Positions 13,567-20,544 of a DNA stretch of 22,011 nucleotides are shown here, piece after piece. Origin of the DNA: Clostridium sp. CAG:245 (GTDB lineage Bacteria; Bacillota; Clostridia; TANB77; CAG-508); contig FR880081.1 in the NCBI GenBank assembly GCA_000435175.1, positions 1 through 22,011 of the forward strand, in the 5' to 3' direction. The notes under the pieces are model-generated. The model had not been told where the DNA came from. It searched no databases and saw only the letters and a list, made by a program, of their open reading frames with translations. The position numbers and the translations under genes were made by a program. The first letter of the stretch is position 1, and every line of letters begins with the position of its first letter.

Positions 13567-14232
13567 TTATATTTTTTCTACTATTTCATTTTTATTTTTA
13601 TAAATACTATTTGCTGGGACTACTCCTCTTACAGATGAAAGCGGATATATGTTTGTATTTTTTCCAATTACAGTACCAGGGTTTAATACACTCCCGCAGC
13701 CAACTTCTACGTTGTCTCCAAGCATTGCGCCTATTTTCTTTATTCCTGTTTCTATTTTTTCTGTTCCATTTTTTATTACTATTAATTTTTTATCGGACTT
13801 TACATTTGATGTTATTGAGCCAGCTCCCATATGAGATTTATATCCCAATATTGAATCTCCCACATAATTGTAATGAGGAACTTGTACTTTATTGAATAAT
13901 ATAACATTTTTTAACTCTGTAGAATTTCCAACAACAGCTCCCTCTCCAACAATTGCTTTACCACGAATAAAAGCACAGTGTCTAACTTCTGCATCTTTAC
14001 AAATTATTGCTGGTCCATGTATATAAGCACTTTCAAATACTGTTGCATTTTTGTGTACCCATACATCATCACCAATTTTATTATACTCGTCTGTTGGTAA
14101 TGTTGCTCCTAATTCTAAAATAAAATCATTTATATGAGCTAACACTTCCCATGGGTATGTATATTTTGATAATAAGTCCTTAGCTATTGTTTCATCAAGA
14201 TTATATAATTCTGTTATTTTACAATTTTCCAT
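13567..14232 (-). CDS. GlmU-like hexapeptide acetyltransferase, stand-alone
   Basis: Left-handed beta-helix acyltransferase resembling the C-terminal half of GlmU, which acetylates glucosamine-1-phosphate with acetyl-CoA. Hexapeptide repeats run from about 55 to 205. The GlmU-specific segments are visible: VGNSTELK (101-108, like VGNFVEMK), PHYNYVGDS (119-127, like GHLTYLGD) with the candidate catalytic H120, and MGAGSITSN (135-143, like IGAGTITCN). The N-terminal 50 residues are helical and replace the usual pyrophosphorylase domain. The ribosome site is AAGGAAGGA. It lies directly downstream of a UDPGP-family gene, so the pair may supply UDP-GlcNAc. GlcN-1-P as substrate is inferred from motifs; it could act on another sugar phosphate. 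Confidence 0.8.
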   Translation of the reverse strand: MENCKITELYNLDETIAKDLLSKYTYPWEVLAHINDFILELGATLPTDEYNKIGDDVWVHKNATVFESAYIHGPAIICKDAEVRHCAFIRGKAIVGEGAVVGNSTELKNVILFNKVQVPHYNYVGDSILGYKSHMGAGSITSNVKSDKKLIVIKNGTEKIETGIKKIGAMLGDNVEVGCGSVLNPGTVIGKNTNIYPLSSVRGVVPANSIYKNKNEIVEKI

Positions 14233-14304
14233 AATTGACTTTCCTTCCTTTTTACTAAATTTTAAACTTTTTAATTTCAGGTATATAAGATTTCAAAAGA
14301 TTAT

Positions 14305-14332
14305 AGTGCATACACATTTTATTGTATGCACT
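14305..14332. terminator. Hairpin between the UDPGP and acetyltransferase genes
   Basis: AGTGCATACA (14305-14314) pairs with TGTATGCACT (14323-14332), a perfect 10-bp stem with an 8-nt loop. T-rich sequence is better on the plus strand (TTATTTTT); on the minus strand it is followed by ATAATCTTTTG. It could partly terminate the UDPGP transcript or act as an attenuator within an operon. Confidence 0.5.
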
Positions 14333-14378
14333 TATTTTTCAGTAAAATAATAAATTTATATTTTAATTTTTGAAAAAC

Positions 14379-15632
14379 CTATTTATTTTTCCAATAATTA
14401 TTATATAGTTCTCTTGAAGTCTCTGGGCTATCATTTCCAGTTTTATTTTTTACTGGAGCAAAGTCCTTCTCTCTTCTTCCTCTTAAAATTGATATATCAT
14501 CAAAGAAATTAAATGCATCAAATATAAAAGCTTCAAATTTATAAGCATTAGGTTCTGTAACTTCTATAAATTCTTCATCATCATTCATATAGTTAGACTT
14601 TTTCTCTGCTACATGGTATGGTAAATGTATTTTAGACACTTTATCAAGTGCATCTATGCTAAATAAGTTACACATTATGTGTGCTTCTCCATATAGCAAT
14701 TCACCATCTTCGTCTACTTCTTCTGCCATTTTTTCTGGTAATTCACTGTATTCTATAACAGATGGAACTCCATTTATCTTGCAAAATACCCCTACTTTTT
14801 CCTTTGGACTTGCTTTTGCAACAGATTTTGAGGCAGCCTCATGTTTTTCATCTATTGTAAGACCAACTAAAATTGGATCAACCATGTTCAAAATTGTATT
14901 ATCAACAGAACCGATAAATATCCACTTAATGCCTTTTTGTTTCATTTCTTCAATTATTCCATTCTTAGCCATTGCACCATATATACAGCCATTTCCATCT
15001 GCTGCTTCTTTAATAGAATAATCTTTATCTATTATTAAATCACCATTTCTTTTTAATAGTGGTAAATTTCCTTGCATAAAGAATTTTACATTTTCCTTTG
15101 GATACCCAAAATAATTGTGTTCTTCAAAAAACTTTACAGTTTCTGCGTTGTTTTCTGTACTTGTCATTATGTACCATGGTAAAGTAATTCCGTATTTTTT
15201 GTTAGCTCTTTCTAGATTTTCGGCTAATATTTGGAACAAATATTTAGGTTCAGGTAAAACATCTATTAAAAATGTTCCTTTAGGTCCTTTGTGTCCAAGT
15301 CTAGTTCCTTGACCTCCTGCCATTGTAACAACAGCGTATTGGTTATTTATTATTACATCTTCTCCAAGTTTTGTATATTTTTTTTGAGCTTCATCAGACA
15401 ACTTATATTCATCAACATATTTAATGTGTGTAATCTTTTTTTCAGATATTTCTGGTTCTGTTTTTGTTTCAGCATAGAGTTTATTTAATTGTTCAAAATT
15501 TAAGTTTATAATTTTTTCTGCTAATTTTATTTGTTTATCTTCACTTAACTTTTTTAAAAAGTTTAATACATTCTCTTGTTTATTTACTTTTAATAATTCT
15601 TCTGCTTTTAATATCTTCTCTTTATTGTCCAT
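14379..15632 (-). CDS. UDPGP-family UDP-sugar pyrophosphorylase (UAP1/AGX-like)
   Basis: Nucleotidyltransferase of the family that includes eukaryotic UDP-N-acetylhexosamine and UDP-glucose pyrophosphorylases. It transfers UMP from UTP to a sugar-1-phosphate. The nucleotide loop is VVTMAGGQGTRLGHKGPKG (101-119). The motif AADGNGCIYGAM (210-221) matches the family's PDGNGG-Y-AL, and GSVDN (241-245) matches the metal and sugar site. PEPKYLFQ and MTSTENN fit as well. The helical N-terminus (1-75) is as in UAP1. Length is 417 residues. The ATG has an in-frame TAG two codons before it, which fixes the start, and the only ribosome site (AAGGAG) lies 30 nt upstream behind a hairpin. GlcNAc-1-P is the likely substrate because a GlmU-like acetyltransferase follows; glucose- or galactose-1-P are alternatives. 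Confidence 0.85.
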   Translation of the reverse strand: MDNKEKILKAEELLKVNKQENVLNFLKKLSEDKQIKLAEKIINLNFEQLNKLYAETKTEPEISEKKITHIKYVDEYKLSDEAQKKYTKLGEDVIINNQYAVVTMAGGQGTRLGHKGPKGTFLIDVLPEPKYLFQILAENLERANKKYGITLPWYIMTSTENNAETVKFFEEHNYFGYPKENVKFFMQGNLPLLKRNGDLIIDKDYSIKEAADGNGCIYGAMAKNGIIEEMKQKGIKWIFIGSVDNTILNMVDPILVGLTIDEKHEAASKSVAKASPKEKVGVFCKINGVPSVIEYSELPEKMAEEVDEDGELLYGEAHIMCNLFSIDALDKVSKIHLPYHVAEKKSNYMNDDEEFIEVTEPNAYKFEAFIFDAFNFFDDISILRGRREKDFAPVKNKTGNDSPETSRELYNNYWKNK

Positions 15633-15670
15633 TTTCTATTGTGCATTGTAAAATTGCAATGCTCTCCTTT
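15633..15670 (-). promoter_or_regulatory. Shine-Dalgarno separated from the UDPGP start by a hairpin
   Basis: On the minus strand the order is AAAGGAGA, then GCATTG-CAATTTTA-CAATGC (6-bp stem, 8-nt loop), then ACAATAGAAA (10 nt), then ATG. No closer ribosome site exists and an in-frame TAG excludes an earlier start. Folding would bring the site to a 10-nt spacing, as in rnhA. Confidence 0.6.
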
Positions 15671-15716
15671 CTTGATTGCTCATTATATAATATCCATGCG
15701 AGCATAAATCGTGTAT

Positions 15717-15745
15717 ATAATATCACAATAGACTTTTTTGTGCAA
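15717..15745 (-). promoter_or_regulatory. Promoter of the UDPGP gene
   Basis: On the minus strand, TTGCAC (15745-15740), 17-bp spacer and extended -10 TGATATTAT (-10 at 15722-15717). The leader includes TGCTC...GAGCA, a possible weak hairpin, before the ribosome site. Upstream, CTTATTTTCT/AGAAAATAAG (15779-15802) is a 10-bp stem after the symporter gene, with a poor T-run. Confidence 0.78.
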
Positions 15746-15817
15746 TAGTTTTTTTAAGACACATCTCGCTCTAAGCGCCTTATTTTCTCATCAGAAAATA
15801 AGTTAAAATTTTATTGT

Positions 15818-17080
15818 TTAATTTTTATTTTGACTATTGTTTTTTTCTTGCCAATTTTTACCGTCTACAACTCTTGCTACCATCATTGATGCAACCGAAT
15901 CTCCAACAGAATTTAACACAGTTGCAGGTGCATCTATTATTGTTGCAACCATTGTAAGTATTGGTAGTGCTGCTACTGGGTAACCCATCATAGATAAAAT
16001 CATCATTTCAGATATTGTTCCACCACCTATTGGCACTGCAGTAACTAATAAATTAGCAATTAATGCCACAATCATAACCTGCCATATGCTTGCACTAGTT
16101 CCAAACAAGCATACTAAAAACATTATCTTAAAGACTGACCCGATTATTGAACCATCTTTATGAAAACTTGTTCCAAGAGGTACCGTTGTTTCTGCAATGT
16201 CTCCAGAAACTCCTATTCTTTTTGCAGCTTCTGTATTTGATGGAATTGCAGCAGCTGACGAACATGTTGCTAAAGCTACAACTGTTGGTGATACAATGTT
16301 TTTCCACATTGCTACTACGCCTTTCTTTCCTCCTGCTATAAATGCATATAAAGAATAAGCAACCACATAATAAACAATAGATACTAATGTATATATTACA
16401 AAAGTTTTAGCATATCCTAGTGCAATTTGACCACCAAATGTTCCAACTAGCACTGCAAAATAACAGCCCAATCCTATTGGCGAATAGTACGATATTAATT
16501 GTACAAATTTCAACATAACAGTGTATGCTGATTCTAGCACTTCTTCGAGTGGTTCTCCTTTTTCGCCAGCCATTTTTATGGCTATTCCGAATAAAATTGA
16601 AAATACAACAATTGCAATTATATTTTCCTTTGATAATAGTTTGTTAAAATCACTAACTGTAAGTACATTTACAGTTCTCTCTAAAATATTTAAATCTTCC
16701 GTTTCCGTGGTTTCCGCCGTTCCACTTTGTTCTTCCAACTCAGCTCTTATTTTTGCTCCATCATCAGTATTTACAAGTTTAAATGAATACGTTGATAAAA
16801 CTCCAACAAGAACAGAAACTAACGACATTACTATAAATACACAAAAAATAGTAATCATTATTTTTCCCAATCTCTTGGGTTGTTTAATTTTTGCAATTGA
16901 TGTTGTGATACTTAGGAATATAAGCGGAACTATTACTACAAATAGTAAATTTAGGAAGATATCCCCGAAGGGCTTTAAGACAGCTGCTTTTTCTTTAAAT
17001 GCTATCCCCACAATAGCGCCAATTATTATCGCAGCCAAAAGTATAATAACTGACTTGTACGTTTTTAAAAATTTTTTCAT
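15818..17080 (-). CDS. Dicarboxylate/amino acid:cation symporter (DAACS family)
   Basis: Secondary transporter of the glutamate/aspartate/serine type (SDF family), moving a dicarboxylate or amino acid with H+ or Na+ across the cytoplasmic membrane. About eight hydrophobic segments lie between 10 and 400, with two re-entrant loops. The conserved marks are the serine-rich HP1 tip CSSAAAIPSN (273-282), PLGTSFHKDGS (301-311, corresponding to the usual NMDGT in TM7), VPIGGGTISEM (349-359, HP2 tip) and NSVGDSVASMMVA (390-402, TM8). HK in place of NM in the TM7 motif is unusual and may change cation or substrate use. A long hydrophilic loop occurs at about 103-150. Length is 420 residues. AAGGAG lies 8 nt before the ATG. 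The exact substrate is not predictable. Confidence 0.88.
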   Translation of the reverse strand: MKKFLKTYKSVIILLAAIIIGAIVGIAFKEKAAVLKPFGDIFLNLLFVVIVPLIFLSITTSIAKIKQPKRLGKIMITIFCVFIVMSLVSVLVGVLSTYSFKLVNTDDGAKIRAELEEQSGTAETTETEDLNILERTVNVLTVSDFNKLLSKENIIAIVVFSILFGIAIKMAGEKGEPLEEVLESAYTVMLKFVQLISYYSPIGLGCYFAVLVGTFGGQIALGYAKTFVIYTLVSIVYYVVAYSLYAFIAGGKKGVVAMWKNIVSPTVVALATCSSAAAIPSNTEAAKRIGVSGDIAETTVPLGTSFHKDGSIIGSVFKIMFLVCLFGTSASIWQVMIVALIANLLVTAVPIGGGTISEMMILSMMGYPVAALPILTMVATIIDAPATVLNSVGDSVASMMVARVVDGKNWQEKNNSQNKN

Positions 17081-17112
17081 AATACTTTCTCCTTAAAAAA
17101 GAAGCGTTATTA

Positions 17113-17175
17113 AGGAAATATAATTATATCTCCTAATTCGTAGATTATTATATAACTGTTACATTAATATTGCAA
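17113..17175 (-). promoter_or_regulatory. Promoter and palindromic leader element of the symporter gene
   Basis: On the minus strand, TTGCAA (17175-17170), 17-bp spacer and TATAAT (17152-17147). Just downstream, about 17113-17134 is a near-palindrome (AGGAGATATAATTATATTTCCT broken by one pair) that could bind a regulator or fold in the leader. The rest of 17176-17298 has only a weak inverted repeat (ACAAAT...ATTTGT, about 17245-17282) before the deacetylase. Confidence 0.7.
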
Positions 17176-17298
17176 GGGGTTTGAAAATATTCGTATCTAT
17201 TACCGTAAAATAACCCTCTATTAATCATTGATTACACAGCTATTACAAATTGCATTTATATATATTCATTAAATATCATTTGTAGCATATTATTAAGT

Positions 17299-18153
17299 AT
17301 GAAAATTTTAAAAGTTATTAGATTTAATTATAAAATTATTTTAAGTTTTACAGCTATGGTCTCTATGTTTTCATTTTTATTTAGCTTTTCATTTGCTAAA
17401 AGTGATGATGAAATTGAGTTACCTATTATAATGTACCATAGTCTGTTAAAATCTCAAAAAAGTACTTACATTGTTCACCCAAACATTTTTGAAGAGGACT
17501 TGAAATACATTCAAAGCAAAGGTTATTCTACAATCACAATGACCGAGCTAATAAACTATGTTTATAATGATGCTTCGCTTCCTGAAAAGCCTATCATCAT
17601 TACTTTTGACGATGGTTATTATAACAATTTAAGTTATGCTGTTCCACTTCTTCACAAATATAACATGAAAGCTGTAGTTTCAATTGTTGGAGAATATTCC
17701 GATAGATACACAGAGTCAGATGAAGCCAATCCTAATTATGGTTATTTACGTTGGAAAGATATAAATGAATTAATTACTGATGGCTGTATTGAATTTCAAA
17801 ACCATACATATAATTCGCATTCTATGAATAATGGCAGAAACGGTTGTAAAAAAACATCTTCTGAAAGTGCTGAGCACTATTCTAATTTTTTAAGCAATGA
17901 CTTAAATAAGCTACAAGAAGAATTTAGAAATAATTGCAATGGGTATCAACCAAATACATTCACATATCCATTTGGAGCAGTCTCTAAAGAATCAAATTCA
18001 ATTGTGAAAGATCTTGGATTTAAAGCAAGTCTGTCATGCACAAGTGGTATAAACATAATAACAAAAGACCCTAATTGTTTATATCTTCTAAAAAGAAACA
18101 ACAGAGTTCCAGAAATTAGTACAGAACAATTTTTTATGAAATTATTAAATTAA
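17299..18153 (+). CDS. Exported polysaccharide deacetylase (CE4/NodB domain)
   Basis: Zinc-dependent deacetylase of carbohydrate esterase family 4, acting outside the cytoplasm on an N-acetylated polymer (poly-GlcNAc or peptidoglycan). A signal or anchor helix at about 12-33 follows a basic start. The active-site motifs are TFDDGY (102-107, D104 and D105), NHTYNSH (168-174, the HTxxxH spacing of PgaB/IcaB-type enzymes) and TYPFGA in the third motif. IIMYHSL (43-49) is the usual opening of PgaB-like domains. The protein is 284 residues, a single domain. No ribosome site is visible before the ATG; an inverted repeat lies in the leader. It is transcribed alone, convergent with the TPM gene. A role in wall or biofilm polysaccharide is inferred. 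Confidence 0.88.
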   Translation: MKILKVIRFNYKIILSFTAMVSMFSFLFSFSFAKSDDEIELPIIMYHSLLKSQKSTYIVHPNIFEEDLKYIQSKGYSTITMTELINYVYNDASLPEKPIIITFDDGYYNNLSYAVPLLHKYNMKAVVSIVGEYSDRYTESDEANPNYGYLRWKDINELITDGCIEFQNHTYNSHSMNNGRNGCKKTSSESAEHYSNFLSNDLNKLQEEFRNNCNGYQPNTFTYPFGAVSKESNSIVKDLGFKASLSCTSGINIITKDPNCLYLLKRNNRVPEISTEQFFMKLLN

Positions 18154-18163
18154 TACAATTCAT

Positions 18164-18303
18164 GGACGTAGAAAAAATTGTACAATTTCATAAAAAGTAT
18201 TAACTCATATTTTTTAGCATTAGCAAGTTAACTTAGTTTTGCTTGAAAAATATGAGTTAGTAGTATTATGAATAAATTTTACCTGTACAATTTTTTTCCG
18301 TCC
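18164..18303. repeat. ~140-bp nested palindrome, MITE-like
   Basis: The ends GGACG-TA-GAAAAAATTGTACA (18164-18184) and TGTACAATTTTTTTCCGTCC (18284-18303) are inverted repeats. An inner 14-bp perfect inverted repeat TAACTCATATTTTT (18201-18214, 18246-18259) surrounds a centre with AAGTTAACTT. Similarity continues between the arms except for an insertion of about 9 nt in the right one. It fills the gap between two convergent genes and can also act as a two-way terminator. Target-site duplication is not evident. Confidence 0.7.
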
Positions 18304-18319
18304 CCAAAATCGTACTTAT

Positions 18320-19231
18320 TTAGAAGCTTCTTGAAGAGCCTCCTCCGCCAGAAGAACCTCCACCTCCAAAGGATCCCCCTGAAGAACCTGATGAGAAACC
18401 TCCACCACCATAGCCTCCGCCAAAGTACCCACCTCTTCCGGAACCTAGCGTTATAAGAAATAGCAGTCCGCTAATCATAAATATCATTAATAAAATATCA
18501 CTATCTAAAAACATGAACATTATAAAGCTTAAGATAGATGAAATAGCTGAAATCCATCTTATAATTTTTTTGGTATGTCTACTAAACAGAGAAACTAAAG
18601 AGCATGGTATAATGGAAAATGCAAATATAGTTGCTAATTTGTCATATTTATCTGTTTGGTTACCTTTGACTGCCTCCACACTTCCATTGATAGTAACATT
18701 ATATTCATTTTTCACTTCTTCTAAAACAGCATTATACCCATTTTTTATTCCATCTTGCCAATTATTATTTTTAAAATATGGAACCATATAATCATCTTGT
18801 ATTCTTCCAGTCTTTCCATCGGTTAATGTTCCTTCTAATCCATATCCCACTTCAATTCTGCATTTTCTATCTTGAATAGAAATTAAAATTAACACACCAT
18901 TATTTTTCTTGCTATCTCCTATTCCATATTGTCTAAACAACTTATTGGCATAATCTTCTATAGCATCACCATCAAGACTATTTACAGTTACTACCACAAT
19001 TTGTGCTCCTGTTTGTGAATACAAAGATTTATTTGTTGATATAATATAATTTTTCAAACTGTTATCTAATACTCCTGCTGAGTCATTCACATAAAAATCA
19101 CTCGTTTGACTAACAACAGCTCTTGATTTATTAAAAATAGCTAAACCAACTATTACAAAAATTAAACACCCTATTAAAAACTTCCTTTTTCTCATACTAA
19201 TTAATAAATTAGAAGTTATTTCATTTTTCAC
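18320..19231 (-). CDS. TPM-domain membrane protein with glycine/serine-rich tail (YgcG-like)
   Basis: Member of the TPM_phosphatase (DUF477, YgcG) family, whose role in bacteria is poorly known and which commonly pairs with LemA. The segments are: signal or anchor helix about 17-36; extracellular TPM domain about 42-190 with VNDSAGVLDNSLKNYI, GAQIVVVTV, LFRQYGIGDSKKNNGVLILIS and the family's VGYGLEGTLTD; membrane segments about 205-220 and 228-262; then a 40-residue Gly/Ser tail ending SSRSF. The start is a GTG at 19231 (read as Met), 9 nt after AGGAG; a later ATG at residue 13 is possible. It is 38 bp downstream of lemA, in one operon. Confidence 0.86.
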   Translation of the reverse strand: MKNEITSNLLISMRKRKFLIGCLIFVIVGLAIFNKSRAVVSQTSDFYVNDSAGVLDNSLKNYIISTNKSLYSQTGAQIVVVTVNSLDGDAIEDYANKLFRQYGIGDSKKNNGVLILISIQDRKCRIEVGYGLEGTLTDGKTGRIQDDYMVPYFKNNNWQDGIKNGYNAVLEEVKNEYNVTINGSVEAVKGNQTDKYDKLATIFAFSIIPCSLVSLFSRHTKKIIRWISAISSILSFIMFMFLDSDILLMIFMISGLLFLITLGSGRGGYFGGGYGGGGFSSGSSGGSFGGGGSSGGGGSSRSF

Positions 19232-19268
19232 ATTAAATAACTCCTAATTTTTTCTCCTTTTATTATTC

Positions 19269-19826
19269 TTATTCAAAAGATACATTTGGTACATCTTTGC
19301 TTGATTCACTTGCTTCAAAATATGTTGCTGTATCAAATCCAAACATTCCAGCTAATATGCTATTAGGAAATTGTTTTATAGATAAATTATAAGTTTTAAC
19401 GGCATCATTATAATCTCTTCTTGCAACAGCAATTCTATTTTCTGTTCCACTTAACTCATCAGAAAGTTGTGTAAAGTTTGCTGATGCCTTTAAGTCTGGA
19501 TAATTTTCTACAACCACCAATAAATTAGATAATGCTTTTGAAATTTCATTATTGGACTCTATTTTTTCATCTGTAGATGATGAATTTAAATATTTAGTTC
19601 TAGCATTTGTTACCTGCTCTATAACAGCAGTTTCATGGCTTGTATAACCTTTTACTGTATTTACTAAGTTAGGAATTAAATCAGCTCTTCTTTGCAATGT
19701 TACGTCCAAATTAGAGTATGCCGTATCTACAGCCTCTCTCTTTGAAACCATTCCATTATAGCTTCCAATTAATAAGCCTCCTAATAATAAAACAATAACA
19801 ATAATTACAATTAAAGATTTCTTCAT
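19269..19826 (-). CDS. lemA: LemA family protein
   Basis: LemA-type protein: one N-terminal membrane helix (about 4-24) with a short N-terminus, then a helical bundle on the outer face. MVSKREAVDTAYSNLDVTLQRRADLIPNLVNTVKGY (about 26-61) is the family signature, followed by NARTKYL, LLVVVENYPDLKAS and ENRIAVARRDYNDAVKTYN, all typical. The frame is open upstream, but the start at 19826 is chosen because AAAAAGGAG lies right before it and it begins the MKKSLIVI anchor. 185 residues is normal. A promoter lies at 19883-19855. The TPM gene follows. The biochemical role of LemA is unknown. Confidence 0.92.
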   Translation of the reverse strand: MKKSLIVIIVIVLLLGGLLIGSYNGMVSKREAVDTAYSNLDVTLQRRADLIPNLVNTVKGYTSHETAVIEQVTNARTKYLNSSSTDEKIESNNEISKALSNLLVVVENYPDLKASANFTQLSDELSGTENRIAVARRDYNDAVKTYNLSIKQFPNSILAGMFGFDTATYFEASESSKDVPNVSFE

Positions 19827-19854
19827 ATAGTTTTCTCCTTTTTTCGTTTTTATT

Positions 19855-19883
19855 ATTATATACTTTAAAAATTTATATTGCAA
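19855..19883 (-). promoter_or_regulatory. Promoter of the lemA-TPM operon
   Basis: On the minus strand, TTGCAA (19883-19878), 17-bp spacer and TATAAT (19860-19855). It begins just inside the end of mntP and leaves a short leader to the lemA ribosome site. Confidence 0.75.
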
Positions 19884-19888
19884 TATTT

Positions 19889-20455
19889 TTAAAAATTTAT
19901 TATTCCTAAATGTTCTAATAATATTTTTATTCCTAATAAAATCAATATTACTCCGCCCATTATTCCTGCTTTTTTCCCGTATTTATCACCAAATCGATTT
20001 CCAATTTTTACACCTATTACAGAAATTATAAATGTTATCAGTCCTATTGTTATAACAGGCATTACTATGTGTATTTTCAAACATGCAAAAGTAATTCCAA
20101 TAGCCAATGCATCTATACTAGTTGCTATTGATAATACTAGCATTGTTTTCACATCTACATTGTCATTCCTATTCTCACTTTCCTTATCAAAAGCTTCTTT
20201 TACCATATTTATTCCGATTCCAACTAATAAAATAAAAGCAATCCAGTGGTCCACATTTGTTATAAACCTTTCAAACGTAGTTCCTAAAAAATAACCTATA
20301 ACTGGCATTACAGCTTGAAATATTCCAAAATACAAACCTATAATTATAGCCTTTTTCCAGCTCATTTTTTTCATTGCTAATCCCTTACAAACAGAAACTG
20401 CGAATGCATCCATTGCAAGTCCTATACTAATTAATAAAATTTCTATTGCTCCCAT
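19889..20455 (-). CDS. mntP: Manganese efflux pump MntP
   Basis: Exports Mn(II) across the cytoplasmic membrane and protects from manganese excess. It has six hydrophobic segments and the two conserved half-repeats of the family: SIGLAMDAFAVSVCKG (about 11-26) and SIATSIDALAIGI (about 108-120), with the aspartates D17 and D114 in place. Length is 188 residues, as usual. TTAGGAGG lies before the ATG. In many bacteria the gene is under a yybP-ykoY riboswitch or a metal regulator, but the leader here (20456-20545) is under 90 bp, with a TATAAT at 20489-20484, and is too short for that riboswitch. Confidence 0.93.
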   Translation of the reverse strand: MGAIEILLISIGLAMDAFAVSVCKGLAMKKMSWKKAIIIGLYFGIFQAVMPVIGYFLGTTFERFITNVDHWIAFILLVGIGINMVKEAFDKESENRNDNVDVKTMLVLSIATSIDALAIGITFACLKIHIVMPVITIGLITFIISVIGVKIGNRFGDKYGKKAGIMGGVILILLGIKILLEHLGIINF

Positions 20456-20510
20456 ATTATTTTTTCTTTCCTCCTAAGTTAATATTATATATTCTTGCAT
20501 AATACAAACT

Positions 20511-20539
20511 ATTACTGCCCATTAATAATAGGCAGTAAT
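20511..20539 (-). terminator. Hairpin terminator of the DUF4173 gene
   Basis: ATTACTGCC (20511-20519) and GGCAGTAAT (20531-20539) form a 9-bp stem with an 11-nt loop, directly after the stop of the DUF4173 gene. The following T-run is weak on the minus strand. Confidence 0.6.
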
Positions 20540-20544
20540 AAAGT

